Translations under genes and position numbers: made by a program
Origin: Acidobacteriota bacterium
GTDB taxonomy: Bacteria; Actinomycetota; Acidimicrobiia; Acidimicrobiales; RAAP-2
Assembly: GCA_018971185.1 (NCBI GenBank)
Contig: JAGXBH010000020.1
Span: 1 to 32,730 of the forward strand
Reading direction: 5' to 3'
DNA length: 32,730 bases
The notes under the pieces: generated by a model
Database searches by the model: none
What the model saw: only the letters and a program-made list of their open reading frames with translations
Told to the model about the DNA's origin: nothing
Part shown: one piece after another, positions 9,806-20,049 of the stretch
Layout: each line of letters begins with the position of its first letter
Numbering within the stretch: the first letter of the stretch is position 1

Positions 9806-9955
9806 ATGGGTATCGTGAAAGTCCTCGCCAAGGTTGTGTTGCTCCTTCTGGTCGCGGCGGCCGTCGCCGGAGTGGTGGCCCTCGTCAAGCGGCCCGCGGC
9901 CTCGGACGTCTCGTTCGAGCACTGGCCCGACGTGGCGCAGAAGTCGGCCGCCTAA
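9806..9955 (+). CDS. 49-residue single-pass membrane protein
   Basis: A short protein beginning MGIVKVLAKVV, with one strong transmembrane helix at about residues 5-27 (alanine-, valine- and leucine-rich), then KRPAASDVSFEHWPDVAQKSAA as a hydrophilic tail. The frame continues upstream of the ATG, but that part runs through the leuA attenuator in antisense and is discarded. The preferred start has a TATTGT box 6 nt upstream and would be leaderless. It lies between the divergent leuA leader and the aldo/keto reductase, 34 nt before the latter. Function unknown. The helix and the promoter spacing make it a credible small gene. Confidence 0.65.
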   Translation: MGIVKVLAKVVLLLLVAAAVAGVVALVKRPAASDVSFEHWPDVAQKSAA

Positions 9956-9961
9956 CCTGTC

Positions 9962-9982
9962 CTACGAACGCCGTTCGTAGGA
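9962..9982. promoter_or_regulatory. Perfect 21-bp palindrome at the aldo/keto reductase ribosome binding site
   Basis: CCTACGAACG, a central C, then CGTTCGTAGG: ten perfectly complementary pairs around one base. The right arm includes the AGG of the AGGAG site before the ATG at 9990. As DNA it resembles a TetR-type operator. As RNA it would fold into about a 9-bp stem with a 3-nt loop hiding the ribosome binding site. No TetR gene is nearby. Confidence 0.75.
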
Positions 9983-9989
9983 GAAGATC

Positions 9990-10970
9990 ATGGGAGCAAT
10001 GCAGTATCGTCGCGTCGGTCGCTCGGGTTTGCGGGTGAGTGAGTTGTCCTTCGGCAGTTGGGTGACCTTCGCCAACGCCAATCAACTCGAGTCCGCGGCC
10101 CAGGCCGCCGAATGCCTGGCCGTCGCCAAGGACGCCGGCGTCAACTTCTTCGACAACGCCGAGGCGTACGCGGCGGGCGAATCGGAACGCGTAATGGGTG
10201 CGGCCATTCGCGAACTGGGCTGGGCGCGTCACGACTACGTCGTCTCCACCAAGCTCTACTGGGGCCTCTTCGACACCGTGAACATGAAGAACACGCTGAA
10301 CCGCAAGTATCTCTCCCAGGCGATCGAGGGGTCCCTGGAGCGCTTCGGTCTCGATTTCGTGGACTTGGTGTACTGCCACCGGCCCGACCCCCACACGCCC
10401 CTGGAGGAGACCGTCTGGGCCATGAGTGACATGGTCACACGGGGCCAGGCGCTCTACTGGGGGACCTCGGAATGGTCGGCCGACGAGATCCGCGCCGCGT
10501 GGGAGATCGCCGAGCGCCACCACTTGCACAAGCCCGTCGTCGAACAGCCGCAGTACAACCTGCTGCACCGCGACCGGGTCGAGCGCGAGTACGCGCGGCT
10601 CTACGAGGACATCGGCCTGGGCACCACCATCTGGTCACCCTTAGCGTCGGGCCTGCTGACGGGAAAGTACCAGAATGGCGTGCCCGCGGGCTCGCGGGCC
10701 ACCCTGCCGGGATACGAGTGGCTCCGCGCGTCCCTGACGGACCCGGTGCAGCTCAAGAAGGTGGACGCGCTGCTGGTCATCGCCGCCGAACTCGACGTGA
10801 CCCTGGCCCAACTGGCCCTCGCGTGGTGCCTGAAGAACCCCAACGTCTCGACGGTGATCACTGGGGCCTCCTCGGCGCAACAGGTCCGCGAGAACATGTC
10901 GGCCCTGGACGTCGTGGAGCTCCTCAGCGACGACGTGATGGCGCGTATCGACTCCGCCAGTCTCTCCTAG
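9990..10970 (+). CDS. Aldo/keto reductase (potassium-channel beta-subunit-like group)
   Basis: A 326-residue NADPH-dependent TIM-barrel oxidoreductase that would reduce aldehydes or ketones. The catalytic tetrad is visible as Asp55 and Tyr60 ([10 protein letters not shown]), Lys88 (STKLYWG) and His130 (YCHRPD). [11 protein letters not shown] and the cofactor region [12 protein letters not shown] near the C terminus are typical of the AKR6/Kv-beta-like group. The ATG at 9990 follows AGGAG by 7 nt; an ATG three codons later is possible. The ribosome binding site is partly inside a 21-bp palindrome, so the gene is probably regulated by a DNA-binding repressor or by RNA folding. The physiological substrate is unknown. 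Confidence 0.93.
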   Translation: MGAMQYRRVGRSGLRVSELSFGSWVTFANANQLESAAQAAECLAVAKDAGVNFFDNAEAYAAGESERVMGAAIRELGWARHDYVVSTKLYWGLFDTVNMKNTLNRKYLSQAIEGSLERFGLDFVDLVYCHRPDPHTPLEETVWAMSDMVTRGQALYWGTSEWSADEIRAAWEIAERHHLHKPVVEQPQYNLLHRDRVEREYARLYEDIGLGTTIWSPLASGLLTGKYQNGVPAGSRATLPGYEWLRASLTDPVQLKKVDALLVIAAELDVTLAQLALAWCLKNPNVSTVITGASSAQQVRENMSALDVVELLSDDVMARIDSASLS

Positions 10971-10994
10971 GGCCCGACGGCCGAGCGTCCGACC

Positions 10995-12227
10995 ATGAGT
11001 GAGGACACCGACGTCATCATCGTGGGCGCGGGGCTCGCGGGCCTGCGAGCCGCTCAGGTACTCGACGCGGCCGGCCTCGAGGTCGACATGTTCGACACCG
11101 CCGCCCAGGTGGGAGGTCGCGTCACGTCCACCCTCGTCGACGGCTTCGTCCTCGACGAGGGTTTCCAACTCATCAATCCGGCGTACCCCGAGTTGATCGC
11201 CAGTGGCGCCCTCATCGGCTTCGACCTGCGGCGCTTCGCCCCCGTCATCGAGTTCAGCGACGGCCGACGCACCACGGTGGTCGCCGACCCGCGGGCGGGA
11301 CTCGTCGACGCGATGCGCTCCGTGCGCCACCCCGCGCTCACGGTGAGTGACGCCGTTCGCCTGACCGCCCTCCTCACCGCGGTGGCGGGTCGTCCCGTGT
11401 CGCAACTGATGAGCTCTCCCGACACGACGACCCGGCGAGCGCTGCTCGAGCACGGCATCTCCGAGCGAGCGATCGACGCCGTCATCCAGCCGTTCCTGCG
11501 CGGCGCGCTGCTCGACGACGAACTCGAGACGTCCTGGCACTACAGCGAGCTCGTCCTTAAGAGCCTGGCGCGCGGCCGACCGGGGACCCACCCTCTCGGG
11601 ATCGGGGCGCTCCCCGCCACCCTGGCGGCCACGCTGACGCGGACTCGGGTGCACCTGGGCGAGGAGGTGACGTCGGTCACGGCGAACGAGGTCACCTCCC
11701 GGCAGCGGCGCCTACGCGCACGCACGGTGATCGTCGCGAGCGACCCCTCGGGCGCGCGACGGCTACTCGGCGGCGGCGACGTCGCGTGGCGCCCCCAGAC
11801 GACGTGGTGGTGGTCGCTGCCGTCACTTGACGACAGCGACCGGCTGCGCATCGACACGAGACGGCGCTTCCTCTCGAGCGCCCTCGACCTCTCGAGCGTG
11901 GCCCCCGAGCGCGCGCCCCGGGGCCACTCGCTCGTCGCGGCGAGTGCCAACGTCGTGGACGCGGCGCAGGATGAAGCGGTCCGCGACGACGTGGCGCGGC
12001 TCTACGGCGTCGGCGTGGCCGAGGTGCAGTTGATCCGTCGCACGCCGGTCCCCCGGGCGCTGCCCGTCGTGGCGTCGCCGCTCGACCTACGACGAACCCA
12101 GGTCATCGGCGGGGTCATCGTGGCCGGCGACTACCTGCAGACGCCCTCGATCCAGGGAGCACTGGTGAGCGGGCGACGCGCGGCGCGACTGGCCCTCTCG
12201 CGACTCCACGAGCCGCGGCGCGACTAG
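10995..12227 (+). CDS. FAD-dependent amine-oxidase-like oxidoreductase
   Basis: A 410-residue flavoprotein with an N-terminal dinucleotide-binding fold (DVIIVGAGLAGLRAAQ, residues 6-21) and the GG-doublet region VGGRVTSTLVDGFVLDEGFQLIN that follows it in protoporphyrinogen oxidase and phytoene desaturase relatives. GDYLQTPSIQGALVSGRRAA at the C terminus is the second FAD-contact motif. No signal peptide or membrane helix is seen. The substrate cannot be told from sequence, and there are no carotenoid or heme genes nearby to help. The ATG is 24 nt after the aldo/keto reductase stop, without a good ribosome binding site; co-transcription is likely. The TAG stop interlocks with that of the convergent secreted-protein gene (CTAG). 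Confidence 0.88.
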   Translation: MSEDTDVIIVGAGLAGLRAAQVLDAAGLEVDMFDTAAQVGGRVTSTLVDGFVLDEGFQLINPAYPELIASGALIGFDLRRFAPVIEFSDGRRTTVVADPRAGLVDAMRSVRHPALTVSDAVRLTALLTAVAGRPVSQLMSSPDTTTRRALLEHGISERAIDAVIQPFLRGALLDDELETSWHYSELVLKSLARGRPGTHPLGIGALPATLAATLTRTRVHLGEEVTSVTANEVTSRQRRLRARTVIVASDPSGARRLLGGGDVAWRPQTTWWWSLPSLDDSDRLRIDTRRRFLSSALDLSSVAPERAPRGHSLVAASANVVDAAQDEAVRDDVARLYGVGVAEVQLIRRTPVPRALPVVASPLDLRRTQVIGGVIVAGDYLQTPSIQGALVSGRRAARLALSRLHEPRRD

Positions 12228-12610
12228 AAGGAGATCGAACCCGTCGTAGTCGTGATGGTCGGGTGGGTGAACATCCATAGCAGCGGCGGAGGGCCGAGCT
12301 TCTTGAGGTCCGCCTCCCAGTTCGAGACGTCGATGGCGCGCGCCTCGTTGAAGTCGACCCGGGCGAGGTACTTCTGGGCGGGGGACTTCGCCGCGGCGAG
12401 CGCGGCCATTTCGATGGCCTTGTCGTTGCCGATCGCCGCCTTGAACTTCGCGTTGATCATGAACAGATCGTGGTTGTAGAGCCGCAACGCCGCCTGGAAC
12501 CTTTGTTGGGGCGTCTGGGGGGCTTGTGCCGAGGCCAACGTGGACGTGCCGAGCGCGAGAGAGACGCTCACCAGCGTCACCAGCGTCACTCGGTTCACGA
12601 GCCTCTTCAC
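12224..12610 (-). CDS. Small secreted protein of unknown function
   Basis: A 128-residue protein with a clear Sec signal peptide: MKRLVNR, a hydrophobic core LVTLVSVSLALG, and a probable cleavage after ALA-like STLASA at about residue 28. The mature part of about 100 residues is helical and alanine/lysine-rich (FQAALRLYNHDLFMINAKFK, IEMAALAAAKSPAQKYL). It ends in the threonine-rich PTITTTTGSISF and has no cysteine. The GTG start at 12610 has GGGAG about 7 nt upstream. It is divergent from the two-component unit and convergent, with a 4-nt overlap, to the FAD oxidoreductase. I do not recognise the family. The envelope location might tie it to the neighbouring sensor kinase, but nothing shows this directly. 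Confidence 0.8.
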   Translation of the reverse strand: MKRLVNRVTLVTLVSVSLALGTSTLASAQAPQTPQQRFQAALRLYNHDLFMINAKFKAAIGNDKAIEMAALAAAKSPAQKYLARVDFNEARAIDVSNWEADLKKLGPPPLLWMFTHPTITTTTGSISF

Positions 12611-12681
12611 ACCACTTCTCCCTGTTGCTGGGCATCAGTGTAACCCTCGAGCCATAGAAATCGCTGTGAAGGAGGTACTAG

Positions 12682-12771
12682 ATGGCTGAGAATACTGTTA
12701 CGACTCCGCGCGATTCATCCCGCGCGGGCTCGCCCGACCGGTACGCTCCTCCTATGGTATTTCTCTCATGA
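12682..12771 (+). CDS. 29-residue ORF translationally coupled to the response regulator
   Basis: The ATG at 12682 follows AAGGAGGT by 5 nt, the strongest Shine-Dalgarno in the window. The frame encodes 29 residues, starting MAENTVTTPRDSSRAGSPDR and ending PPMVFLS, and its TGA overlaps the response-regulator ATG as ATGA. The response regulator has no ribosome binding site of its own, so it is probably translated by re-initiation after this ORF. The peptide is hydrophilic, Ser/Pro/Arg-rich, with no signal or membrane segment. Its role may be purely regulatory. An internal ATG at 12754 in the same frame has a leaderless-type -10 before it, giving an alternative five-codon ORF. Confidence 0.6.
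   Translation: MAENTVTTPRDSSRAGSPDRYAPPMVFLS
12742..12747 (+). promoter_or_regulatory. Possible internal -10 before the response regulator
   Basis: TACGCT, within CGGTACGCT, lies 6 nt before the ATG at 12754. The same 9-mer precedes the leaderless-type start at 20050. Transcription from 12754 would give a five-codon mini-ORF overlapping the response-regulator start. Confidence 0.4.
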
Positions 12772-13457
12772 CCACAGTCTTGATCGTCGACGACGAGTCG
12801 GGAGTGCGCGACCTGCTGAGCGACGCGCTGCGCTTCGCGGGCTACGACACCGAAGTCGCCAGCCACGGGCGTGAGGCCCTGGAGTTCTGGCGCCTCAAAC
12901 GCATCGACCTCTGCGTGGTCGACATCAACATGCCCACGATGGACGGTTTCGAGTTCCTCGAGATCGTGCGCAAGTCCGATCTGACCACCCCCGTGCTGTT
13001 GCTGTCGGCTCGCGATGCCTCCGAGGACATCGCGCGTGGCCTGCGCTACGGGGCGGACGACTACGTCCGCAAGCCCTTCAGCGTCGAGGAGCTACTCCTG
13101 CGCGTCGGGGCGATCCTACGCCGCACCCAGGGCGCCGAGGACGACGTCATCACCTACAGTTGCGGACCCCTGACCATGGACATCGACCGCCACGAGGTGA
13201 CCTTCGCCGGCGAGGCGATCGAACTCTCCGCCACCGAGTTCCGACTGCTCGAGATGCTCATCAGCCGCCTCGGGCGACTCGTCACGCGCGAGCAGTTGCT
13301 GCGCGACATCTGGGGCATGGACTTCGAGACCGAGACCACCGTGGTCGACACCTACATCTCCTACCTGCGCCGCAAGGTCCACCGCGACAACTTCACGCCG
13401 ATCACCACCGTGCGCGGCGTCGGTTTCAAGATGATCGAGCCGACGACCACGACGTGA
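12768..13457 (+). CDS. OmpR/PhoB-family response regulator
   Basis: A 229-residue two-domain transcription factor. The receiver domain (about 2-118) has the acidic pair in LIVDDE, the phospho-acceptor Asp52 (VVDINMPTMDGFEFL), a conserved Ser80 (LLLSARD) and Lys102 (YVRKPF). The C-terminal winged-helix domain (about 127-226) has LSATEFRLLEMLI, REQLLRDIWG and VDTYISYLRRKV. Phosphorylation by the adjacent kinase should promote DNA binding. There is no Shine-Dalgarno at the ATG, which overlaps the stop of the 29-codon ORF. The TGA stop overlaps the kinase GTG. Target genes are unknown. The residues resemble the TcrX/PhoP type of actinobacterial regulator. Confidence 0.95.
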   Translation: MTTVLIVDDESGVRDLLSDALRFAGYDTEVASHGREALEFWRLKRIDLCVVDINMPTMDGFEFLEIVRKSDLTTPVLLLSARDASEDIARGLRYGADDYVRKPFSVEELLLRVGAILRRTQGAEDDVITYSCGPLTMDIDRHEVTFAGEAIELSATEFRLLEMLISRLGRLVTREQLLRDIWGMDFETETTVVDTYISYLRRKVHRDNFTPITTVRGVGFKMIEPTTTT

Positions 13458-14842
13458 AACTGTCAGTTCGCCTGACGATCCTCCTCGTCACGGTGACCGT
13501 CGTGATGGCCCTCGTGGTCGGCTGGTTCGCGGTCAACTACTCCACCGCCTCGCAGTACAAGGTCATCGACGCCGAGATCAACGCCGTGATCTCGAGCGGC
13601 GCCGGACAGCCCGTCAACGCGGTCAGCAACGCGACCTACGTCGTCTCGGTCAACAGCTACGACGTCACCCTCGACGTCATCGACAACCACGACACCGTGA
13701 CCCAGGTGAACGCGGGAACGGTCCCCCTGGTCGCCAAGCCCACCACCGCCGACATCCGTAACTCGCTGCACTCGATCAGCTCCAGCCCGGACCTCCCGGG
13801 CTTTCGCTACCGCTCCGAGGCCGCCGCGGGAGGGTCCTACCTGGTGGTCGCGGCGTCCACGCGCGCCATCACCCTCGCCGCCCACCACCTGGAGGTCAAC
13901 GTGGCCCTGGTCGGTCTGATCGCCGCGCTGCTGAGCGTGGGCGTGGCCTACCTCTTCACCGCCCGCGACATCGGACTGATCAAGCGCCTGATCCACTTCG
14001 CGGGCGTCATCGCCCGCGACGACCACACCCCCGCGGCCCCTCCCGACACCGGCAGCCCCGAGTTGCGCGAGCTGCGGACGTCGTTGCTCACCATGGTGGG
14101 CTCGCTGCACCGCGCCATCGAGACCGAGAGGCGCGCCAGCCGTGAGATGCAGCGCTTCATCGGTGACGCGTCGCACGAGTTGCGCACCCCCCTCACCGTC
14201 ATCAAGGGCTACAGCGAGATACTCGACCGACCCGACCTCGACGAGCCGATGCGCCAGCGAGCCCTCGAACGGGTGCGTCGCGAGGTGCTACGAATGGACA
14301 CCCTGGTCACCGACCTGCTCTTTCTCACCGAGGTCCGAGAGGCCGCCACCGTGGCCCCCGCCCCCGTACCACTCAGCGACGTGGTCGCCGACGCCCTGGG
14401 CAACTTCCGCGTGGACCACCCCCAGCGCCGCGTCGACCAACGTCTGGCGCCCAATACCTGGGTCCGCGGCCGCGACGAGTACGTCGAACGCGTCATCAAC
14501 AACTCACTCTCCAATATCGCGCGCCACACCCCCGAGGGGACGGCCGTCGCCGTCGCCCTCGAGGTGCGCGGCGCGCGCGCGGTGCTCACGGTGGACGACG
14601 CCGGACCGGGCCTGCCCGATGAGGCCTACGAACGCGACTCGCGCCAGTTCCAGCGCTTCGACCCCGCGCGCTCGCGCGAGTCGGGGGGGACCGGCTTGGG
14701 GATGAGCATCATGAGCGACATCATGACGACGATGGGAGGGACGATGCGACTCACCCGCAGCCCGCTCGGCGGGCTACGACTTCAGTTCGAGTTCCCTCGC
14801 GAGAGCGCCCCCGTGACCCACGAGGACGACGCCTCAGCGTAG
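13454..14842 (+). CDS. Membrane sensor histidine kinase
   Basis: A 462-residue kinase starting at GTG 13454, whose GTGA overlaps the response-regulator stop. TM1 is at about 7-27 and TM2 at about 148-170, bracketing an extracellular sensor region of about 120 residues without cysteines. A HAMP-like linker follows, then the dimerisation domain with the phospho-acceptor His241 in DASHELRTPLTVIKGYSE. The ATPase domain has the N box NNSLSNIARHTPEG, VDDAGPGLP, and GGTGLGMSI. It is the partner of the preceding regulator. The signal sensed is unknown. Its last 9 nt overlap the end of convergent serA. Longer frames upstream of the GTG run inside the regulator gene and are rejected. Confidence 0.95.
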   Translation: MKLSVRLTILLVTVTVVMALVVGWFAVNYSTASQYKVIDAEINAVISSGAGQPVNAVSNATYVVSVNSYDVTLDVIDNHDTVTQVNAGTVPLVAKPTTADIRNSLHSISSSPDLPGFRYRSEAAAGGSYLVVAASTRAITLAAHHLEVNVALVGLIAALLSVGVAYLFTARDIGLIKRLIHFAGVIARDDHTPAAPPDTGSPELRELRTSLLTMVGSLHRAIETERRASREMQRFIGDASHELRTPLTVIKGYSEILDRPDLDEPMRQRALERVRREVLRMDTLVTDLLFLTEVREAATVAPAPVPLSDVVADALGNFRVDHPQRRVDQRLAPNTWVRGRDEYVERVINNSLSNIARHTPEGTAVAVALEVRGARAVLTVDDAGPGLPDEAYERDSRQFQRFDPARSRESGGTGLGMSIMSDIMTTMGGTMRLTRSPLGGLRLQFEFPRESAPVTHEDDASA

Positions 14843-16408
14843 CGAGATCACGTGGATGTCGTCGATGCCCTCGGTGGCGCGCAACTTCTCCACCACCGAC
14901 GACGGCGTCGGCGACGCCGTGGAGAGCACCATCAGCGCGGTACCGGTGTTGTGATCAGGACCGACCGCCATGGAGGTGATGGAGATGCCCGCCTCACCGA
15001 GCGCCACGCCCACCAGCCCGATCATCCCGGGGCGGTCGTTGTTGCGCACGACCAGCATCGACGCCGCCGGGGCGATCTCGACGCTGTGGCCGTCCACGCC
15101 GACGAGGCGCGTCTCGACCCGGGTGCCGACGGTCATGAGGGTGCCCGACACGGTGTGCTGACCCGATCGCACCGTGATCACGTTCACGTACTCGGGCGAC
15201 TCGTGGGTCGAGAGTTCCGCGAAGGTGATGTGGTGGTCCGCGGCCATCTGGGGGGCGTTGACGAACGAGGCACTGTCGTGGCCCGTGGCCACGAGGAGTC
15301 CCTTGAGCGCGCAGAGCGTCAGGATCTTGGTCCCCGAGCCCGCGATCTCGCCCTGGTAGATCACCTCGAGGTCGGCGGGCTCGCCGTCGAGCAGACCGCC
15401 GATGAAGCGCCCCAGCAACTCCGCCAGGCCCATGAAGGGCCGCACCACGTTGGACACCTCGCCCGCCGCGACGTTGACCGCGAAGGGGACGAAGTCACCG
15501 GCCAGGGCCAACTGCACCTGCTCGGCGATGGTGACGCCGGCCTTGTCCTGGGCCTCGACGGTCGAGGCCCCCAGGTGCGGCACGACGACCACCGAGGGCA
15601 ACTCGAACAGCGGCGACTCGGTGGTGGGTTCCTTCTCGAAGACGTCGAGGGCGGCGCCCTGCACGTGGCCACTGCGGATGGCCTCGGCCAGGTCCGCCTC
15701 GTTGACGATCCCGCCGCGCGCCACGTTGATGATGCGCACCCCCACCTTGGTCTTCTTGAGCGACTCGGCGTTCAACAGCCCGGTGGTTTCCTTGTTCTTG
15801 GGCAGGTGGATGGTGATGAAATCGCTCTGGGCGAGCAACTCGTCGAGCGAGAGGCTCTCAATGCCCATGTGGCGGGCCCGTTCCTCGGTGATGTAAGGGT
15901 CGTAGGCCACGAGTCGCATCCCGAAGGCGTTGGCGCGCTGGGCGACCAGGGCACCGATCTTGCCCAGTCCGATGATGCCCAGGGTCTTGCCGTGCAACTC
16001 GACGCCCTCCCACTTCGAGCGCTGCCACTTTCCGTCCTTGAGGGCCGAGTGGGCTTGGGGGATGTTGCGCGCCTGCGCGAGGAGCAGCGCCATCGTCTGC
16101 TCCGCGGCGGAGAGGATGTTCGAGACGGGAGCGTTCACCACCATCACGCCCATCTCGGTGGCCTTGGTGACGTCCACGTTGTCCAGTCCGATGCCCGCAC
16201 GACCCACCACGACCATGTCGCTCGCCGCCTCGAGGGTGGCGGCGTCCACCTTCGTGGCCGAACGGATGATGAGGGCGTGCGCCCCCTTCACCGCCTCGAT
16301 CAACTCCTCGGGCGACAGACCCAGGCGGACGTCGACCTCGTGCCCGGCGTCGCGCAACTCCTGGAGGCCGGACGCGGCGATCTCTTCGGTAACTAAGACT
16401 CGGGCCAC
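14834..16408 (-). CDS. serA: D-3-phosphoglycerate dehydrogenase (long form with ACT domain)
   Basis: A 524-residue NAD enzyme oxidising 3-phosphoglycerate to 3-phosphohydroxypyruvate, the first step of serine synthesis. The N- and C-terminal substrate segments surround a Rossmann domain with GIIGLGKIG (144-152). The catalytic triad is Arg231 (NVARGG), Glu260 and His278 (PHLGAS). Residues from about 315 form the intervening domain found in actinobacterial enzymes. The last about 75 residues (MLVVRNNDRPGMIGLVGVALG) are an ACT domain, which usually mediates serine feedback. The start is GTG at 16408 with AAAGGA 8 nt upstream. It lies 46 nt after the aminotransferase gene and is probably co-transcribed with it. 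Confidence 0.96.
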   Translation of the reverse strand: MARVLVTEEIAASGLQELRDAGHEVDVRLGLSPEELIEAVKGAHALIIRSATKVDAATLEAASDMVVVGRAGIGLDNVDVTKATEMGVMVVNAPVSNILSAAEQTMALLLAQARNIPQAHSALKDGKWQRSKWEGVELHGKTLGIIGLGKIGALVAQRANAFGMRLVAYDPYITEERARHMGIESLSLDELLAQSDFITIHLPKNKETTGLLNAESLKKTKVGVRIINVARGGIVNEADLAEAIRSGHVQGAALDVFEKEPTTESPLFELPSVVVVPHLGASTVEAQDKAGVTIAEQVQLALAGDFVPFAVNVAAGEVSNVVRPFMGLAELLGRFIGGLLDGEPADLEVIYQGEIAGSGTKILTLCALKGLLVATGHDSASFVNAPQMAADHHITFAELSTHESPEYVNVITVRSGQHTVSGTLMTVGTRVETRLVGVDGHSVEIAPAASMLVVRNNDRPGMIGLVGVALGEAGISITSMAVGPDHNTGTALMVLSTASPTPSSVVEKLRATEGIDDIHVISLR

Positions 16409-16454
16409 AGGGGGGGTCCTTTCGTTCTTCTCTCGTTGAGAGCCTAGGGGGAGG

Positions 16455-18810
<2,356 letters not shown>

Positions 18811-18885
18811 TCCTCCTCGCGACCGGAGCGCTCCTCGAGGGCCGTGCGCGCGAGCGCTCGACCCCCACTCGACGAGAGGTGCCTA

Positions 18886-19992
18886 GTGGCGACGATTGAG
18901 CGCGTCGCCATCCATCGACGTTCGATTCCGCTACGGCGACCGTTCGTGACGGCCGTGCGCACGGCCCTCGCCGTCGACGTCCTCCTCGTCGAGGTCGGCG
19001 ACAGTGACGGGCGCCACGGCTGGGGCGAGGCCCCGACCAGTTGGCGCGTCACGGGCGAGAGCGTCGAGGGGGTCACGGCGGCGATCAACGGCCCACTGCG
19101 CGAGGCGGTCGTCGGCGCGTCCTGCGACGATCCCTCGGCGGCCGGCGACGCCCTCGAGCGGGCGGCGGTGCGCAATTCCTCGGCGCGCATGGCCCTCGAG
19201 TGCGCCCTCTTCGACCTCGCCGCCCAGGCCTCGGGCGTCACCCTCGCGCGCTACCTCGGGGCCACGACGTCGGCCGTGCGCACCGACGTCACCTTGTCCG
19301 CCGTGCGCAGCGCGTCCGATGAGGCGGACCTCCTTCGCGCGGCCCTCGAATACGTGGAGGCCGGGTTCGACACGCTCAAGGTCAAGGTCGGCGCGGGGGG
19401 CGACGACGTGCGCACGCTGGTGGACCTGCGTCGCGCGGTCGGCCCACAGGTGTCGCTGCGCGTCGACGCCAACCAGGGATGGACGCCCCAGCGCGCCCTC
19501 GAGGTCATCGGCGCCCTGGAAGACGCCCACGTGGACTTGGAGTTCGTCGAGCAGCCGGTGCACCGTGATGACCTCGACGGCTTGGCGTTCGTGACGCACC
19601 GCTGCCCCACGCCCGTCATGGCCGACGAGTCGGTGTGGACGCGTCGGGACCTGCGTGAGATCCTTCGCGACCGAGCGGCGGACATGGTCAACATTAAACT
19701 CGCCAAGACCGGTGGGTTGCGTGAGGCCCTCGCCCTGCACCGCGCGGCGCGCGACGCCGGACTGGGGGTGATCGTCGGTTGCATGGCCGAGAGCCACGTC
19801 GGCGTGGGATCCGCAGCGGCGCTGGCCGCGGTCGTGGACTCGCAGTCGTCGCGCGCCCTCGCGCACGACCTCGACGGGGGGCTCCTGCTCACCCGAAGTC
19901 CGGTGCGCGGTGGCGTGGGCTACGAGGGTCCCCGGGTGGAAATGGGACGCTTGCCCGGTGCGGGCATCGTCGACCTCGACGACGCCCCCTAG
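18886..19992 (+). CDS. Enolase-superfamily epimerase (L-Ala-D/L-Glu type)
   Basis: A 368-residue member of the muconate-lactonising subgroup. The N-terminal capping domain ends at about residue 125, then the barrel carries TLKVKVG (Lys165, Lys167). Metal ligands are Asp194 (RVDANQGW), a glutamate in FVEQP (222) and Asp247 (MADES). NIKLAKTGG carries the opposite lysine. This acid/base arrangement is that of dipeptide epimerases, which act on L-Ala-D-Glu from cell-wall turnover; other dipeptides are equally possible. The GTG at 18886 is chosen because AGAGG lies 6 nt upstream; a GTG 14 codons earlier lacks a site. It follows serC by 75 nt on the same strand. Confidence 0.85.
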   Translation: MATIERVAIHRRSIPLRRPFVTAVRTALAVDVLLVEVGDSDGRHGWGEAPTSWRVTGESVEGVTAAINGPLREAVVGASCDDPSAAGDALERAAVRNSSARMALECALFDLAAQASGVTLARYLGATTSAVRTDVTLSAVRSASDEADLLRAALEYVEAGFDTLKVKVGAGGDDVRTLVDLRRAVGPQVSLRVDANQGWTPQRALEVIGALEDAHVDLEFVEQPVHRDDLDGLAFVTHRCPTPVMADESVWTRRDLREILRDRAADMVNIKLAKTGGLREALALHRAARDAGLGVIVGCMAESHVGVGSAAALAAVVDSQSSRALAHDLDGGLLLTRSPVRGGVGYEGPRVEMGRLPGAGIVDLDDAP

Positions 19993-20037
19993 TCCCCTCG
20001 CCGACGTGCCCTTGAGCGAACCGCCACGAGGGCCCGG

Positions 20038-20043
20038 TACGCT
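20038..20043 (+). promoter_or_regulatory. Leaderless -10 element of the SDR-DUF2867 gene
   Basis: TACGCT, in CGGTACGCT, ends 6 nt before the ATG at 20050. No ribosome binding site is present. TTGAGC at 20012 would be a -35 box only with an overlong 20-nt spacer. Confidence 0.45.
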
Positions 20044-20049
20044 TCGCTC

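Noticed and set aside
13160..13453. 98-residue extension of the histidine kinase
   Set aside because: It overlaps the response-regulator coding sequence in another frame and is arginine/histidine-rich junk. The GTGA overlap gives the natural start followed by a transmembrane helix.
14852..16396. Long plus-strand frame opposite serA (514 residues), and similar long frames opposite ilvB, leuA, ilvD and gatB
   Set aside because: These are antisense frames kept open by high GC. They are His/Arg/Gly-rich, without domains, and opposite clear enzyme genes.
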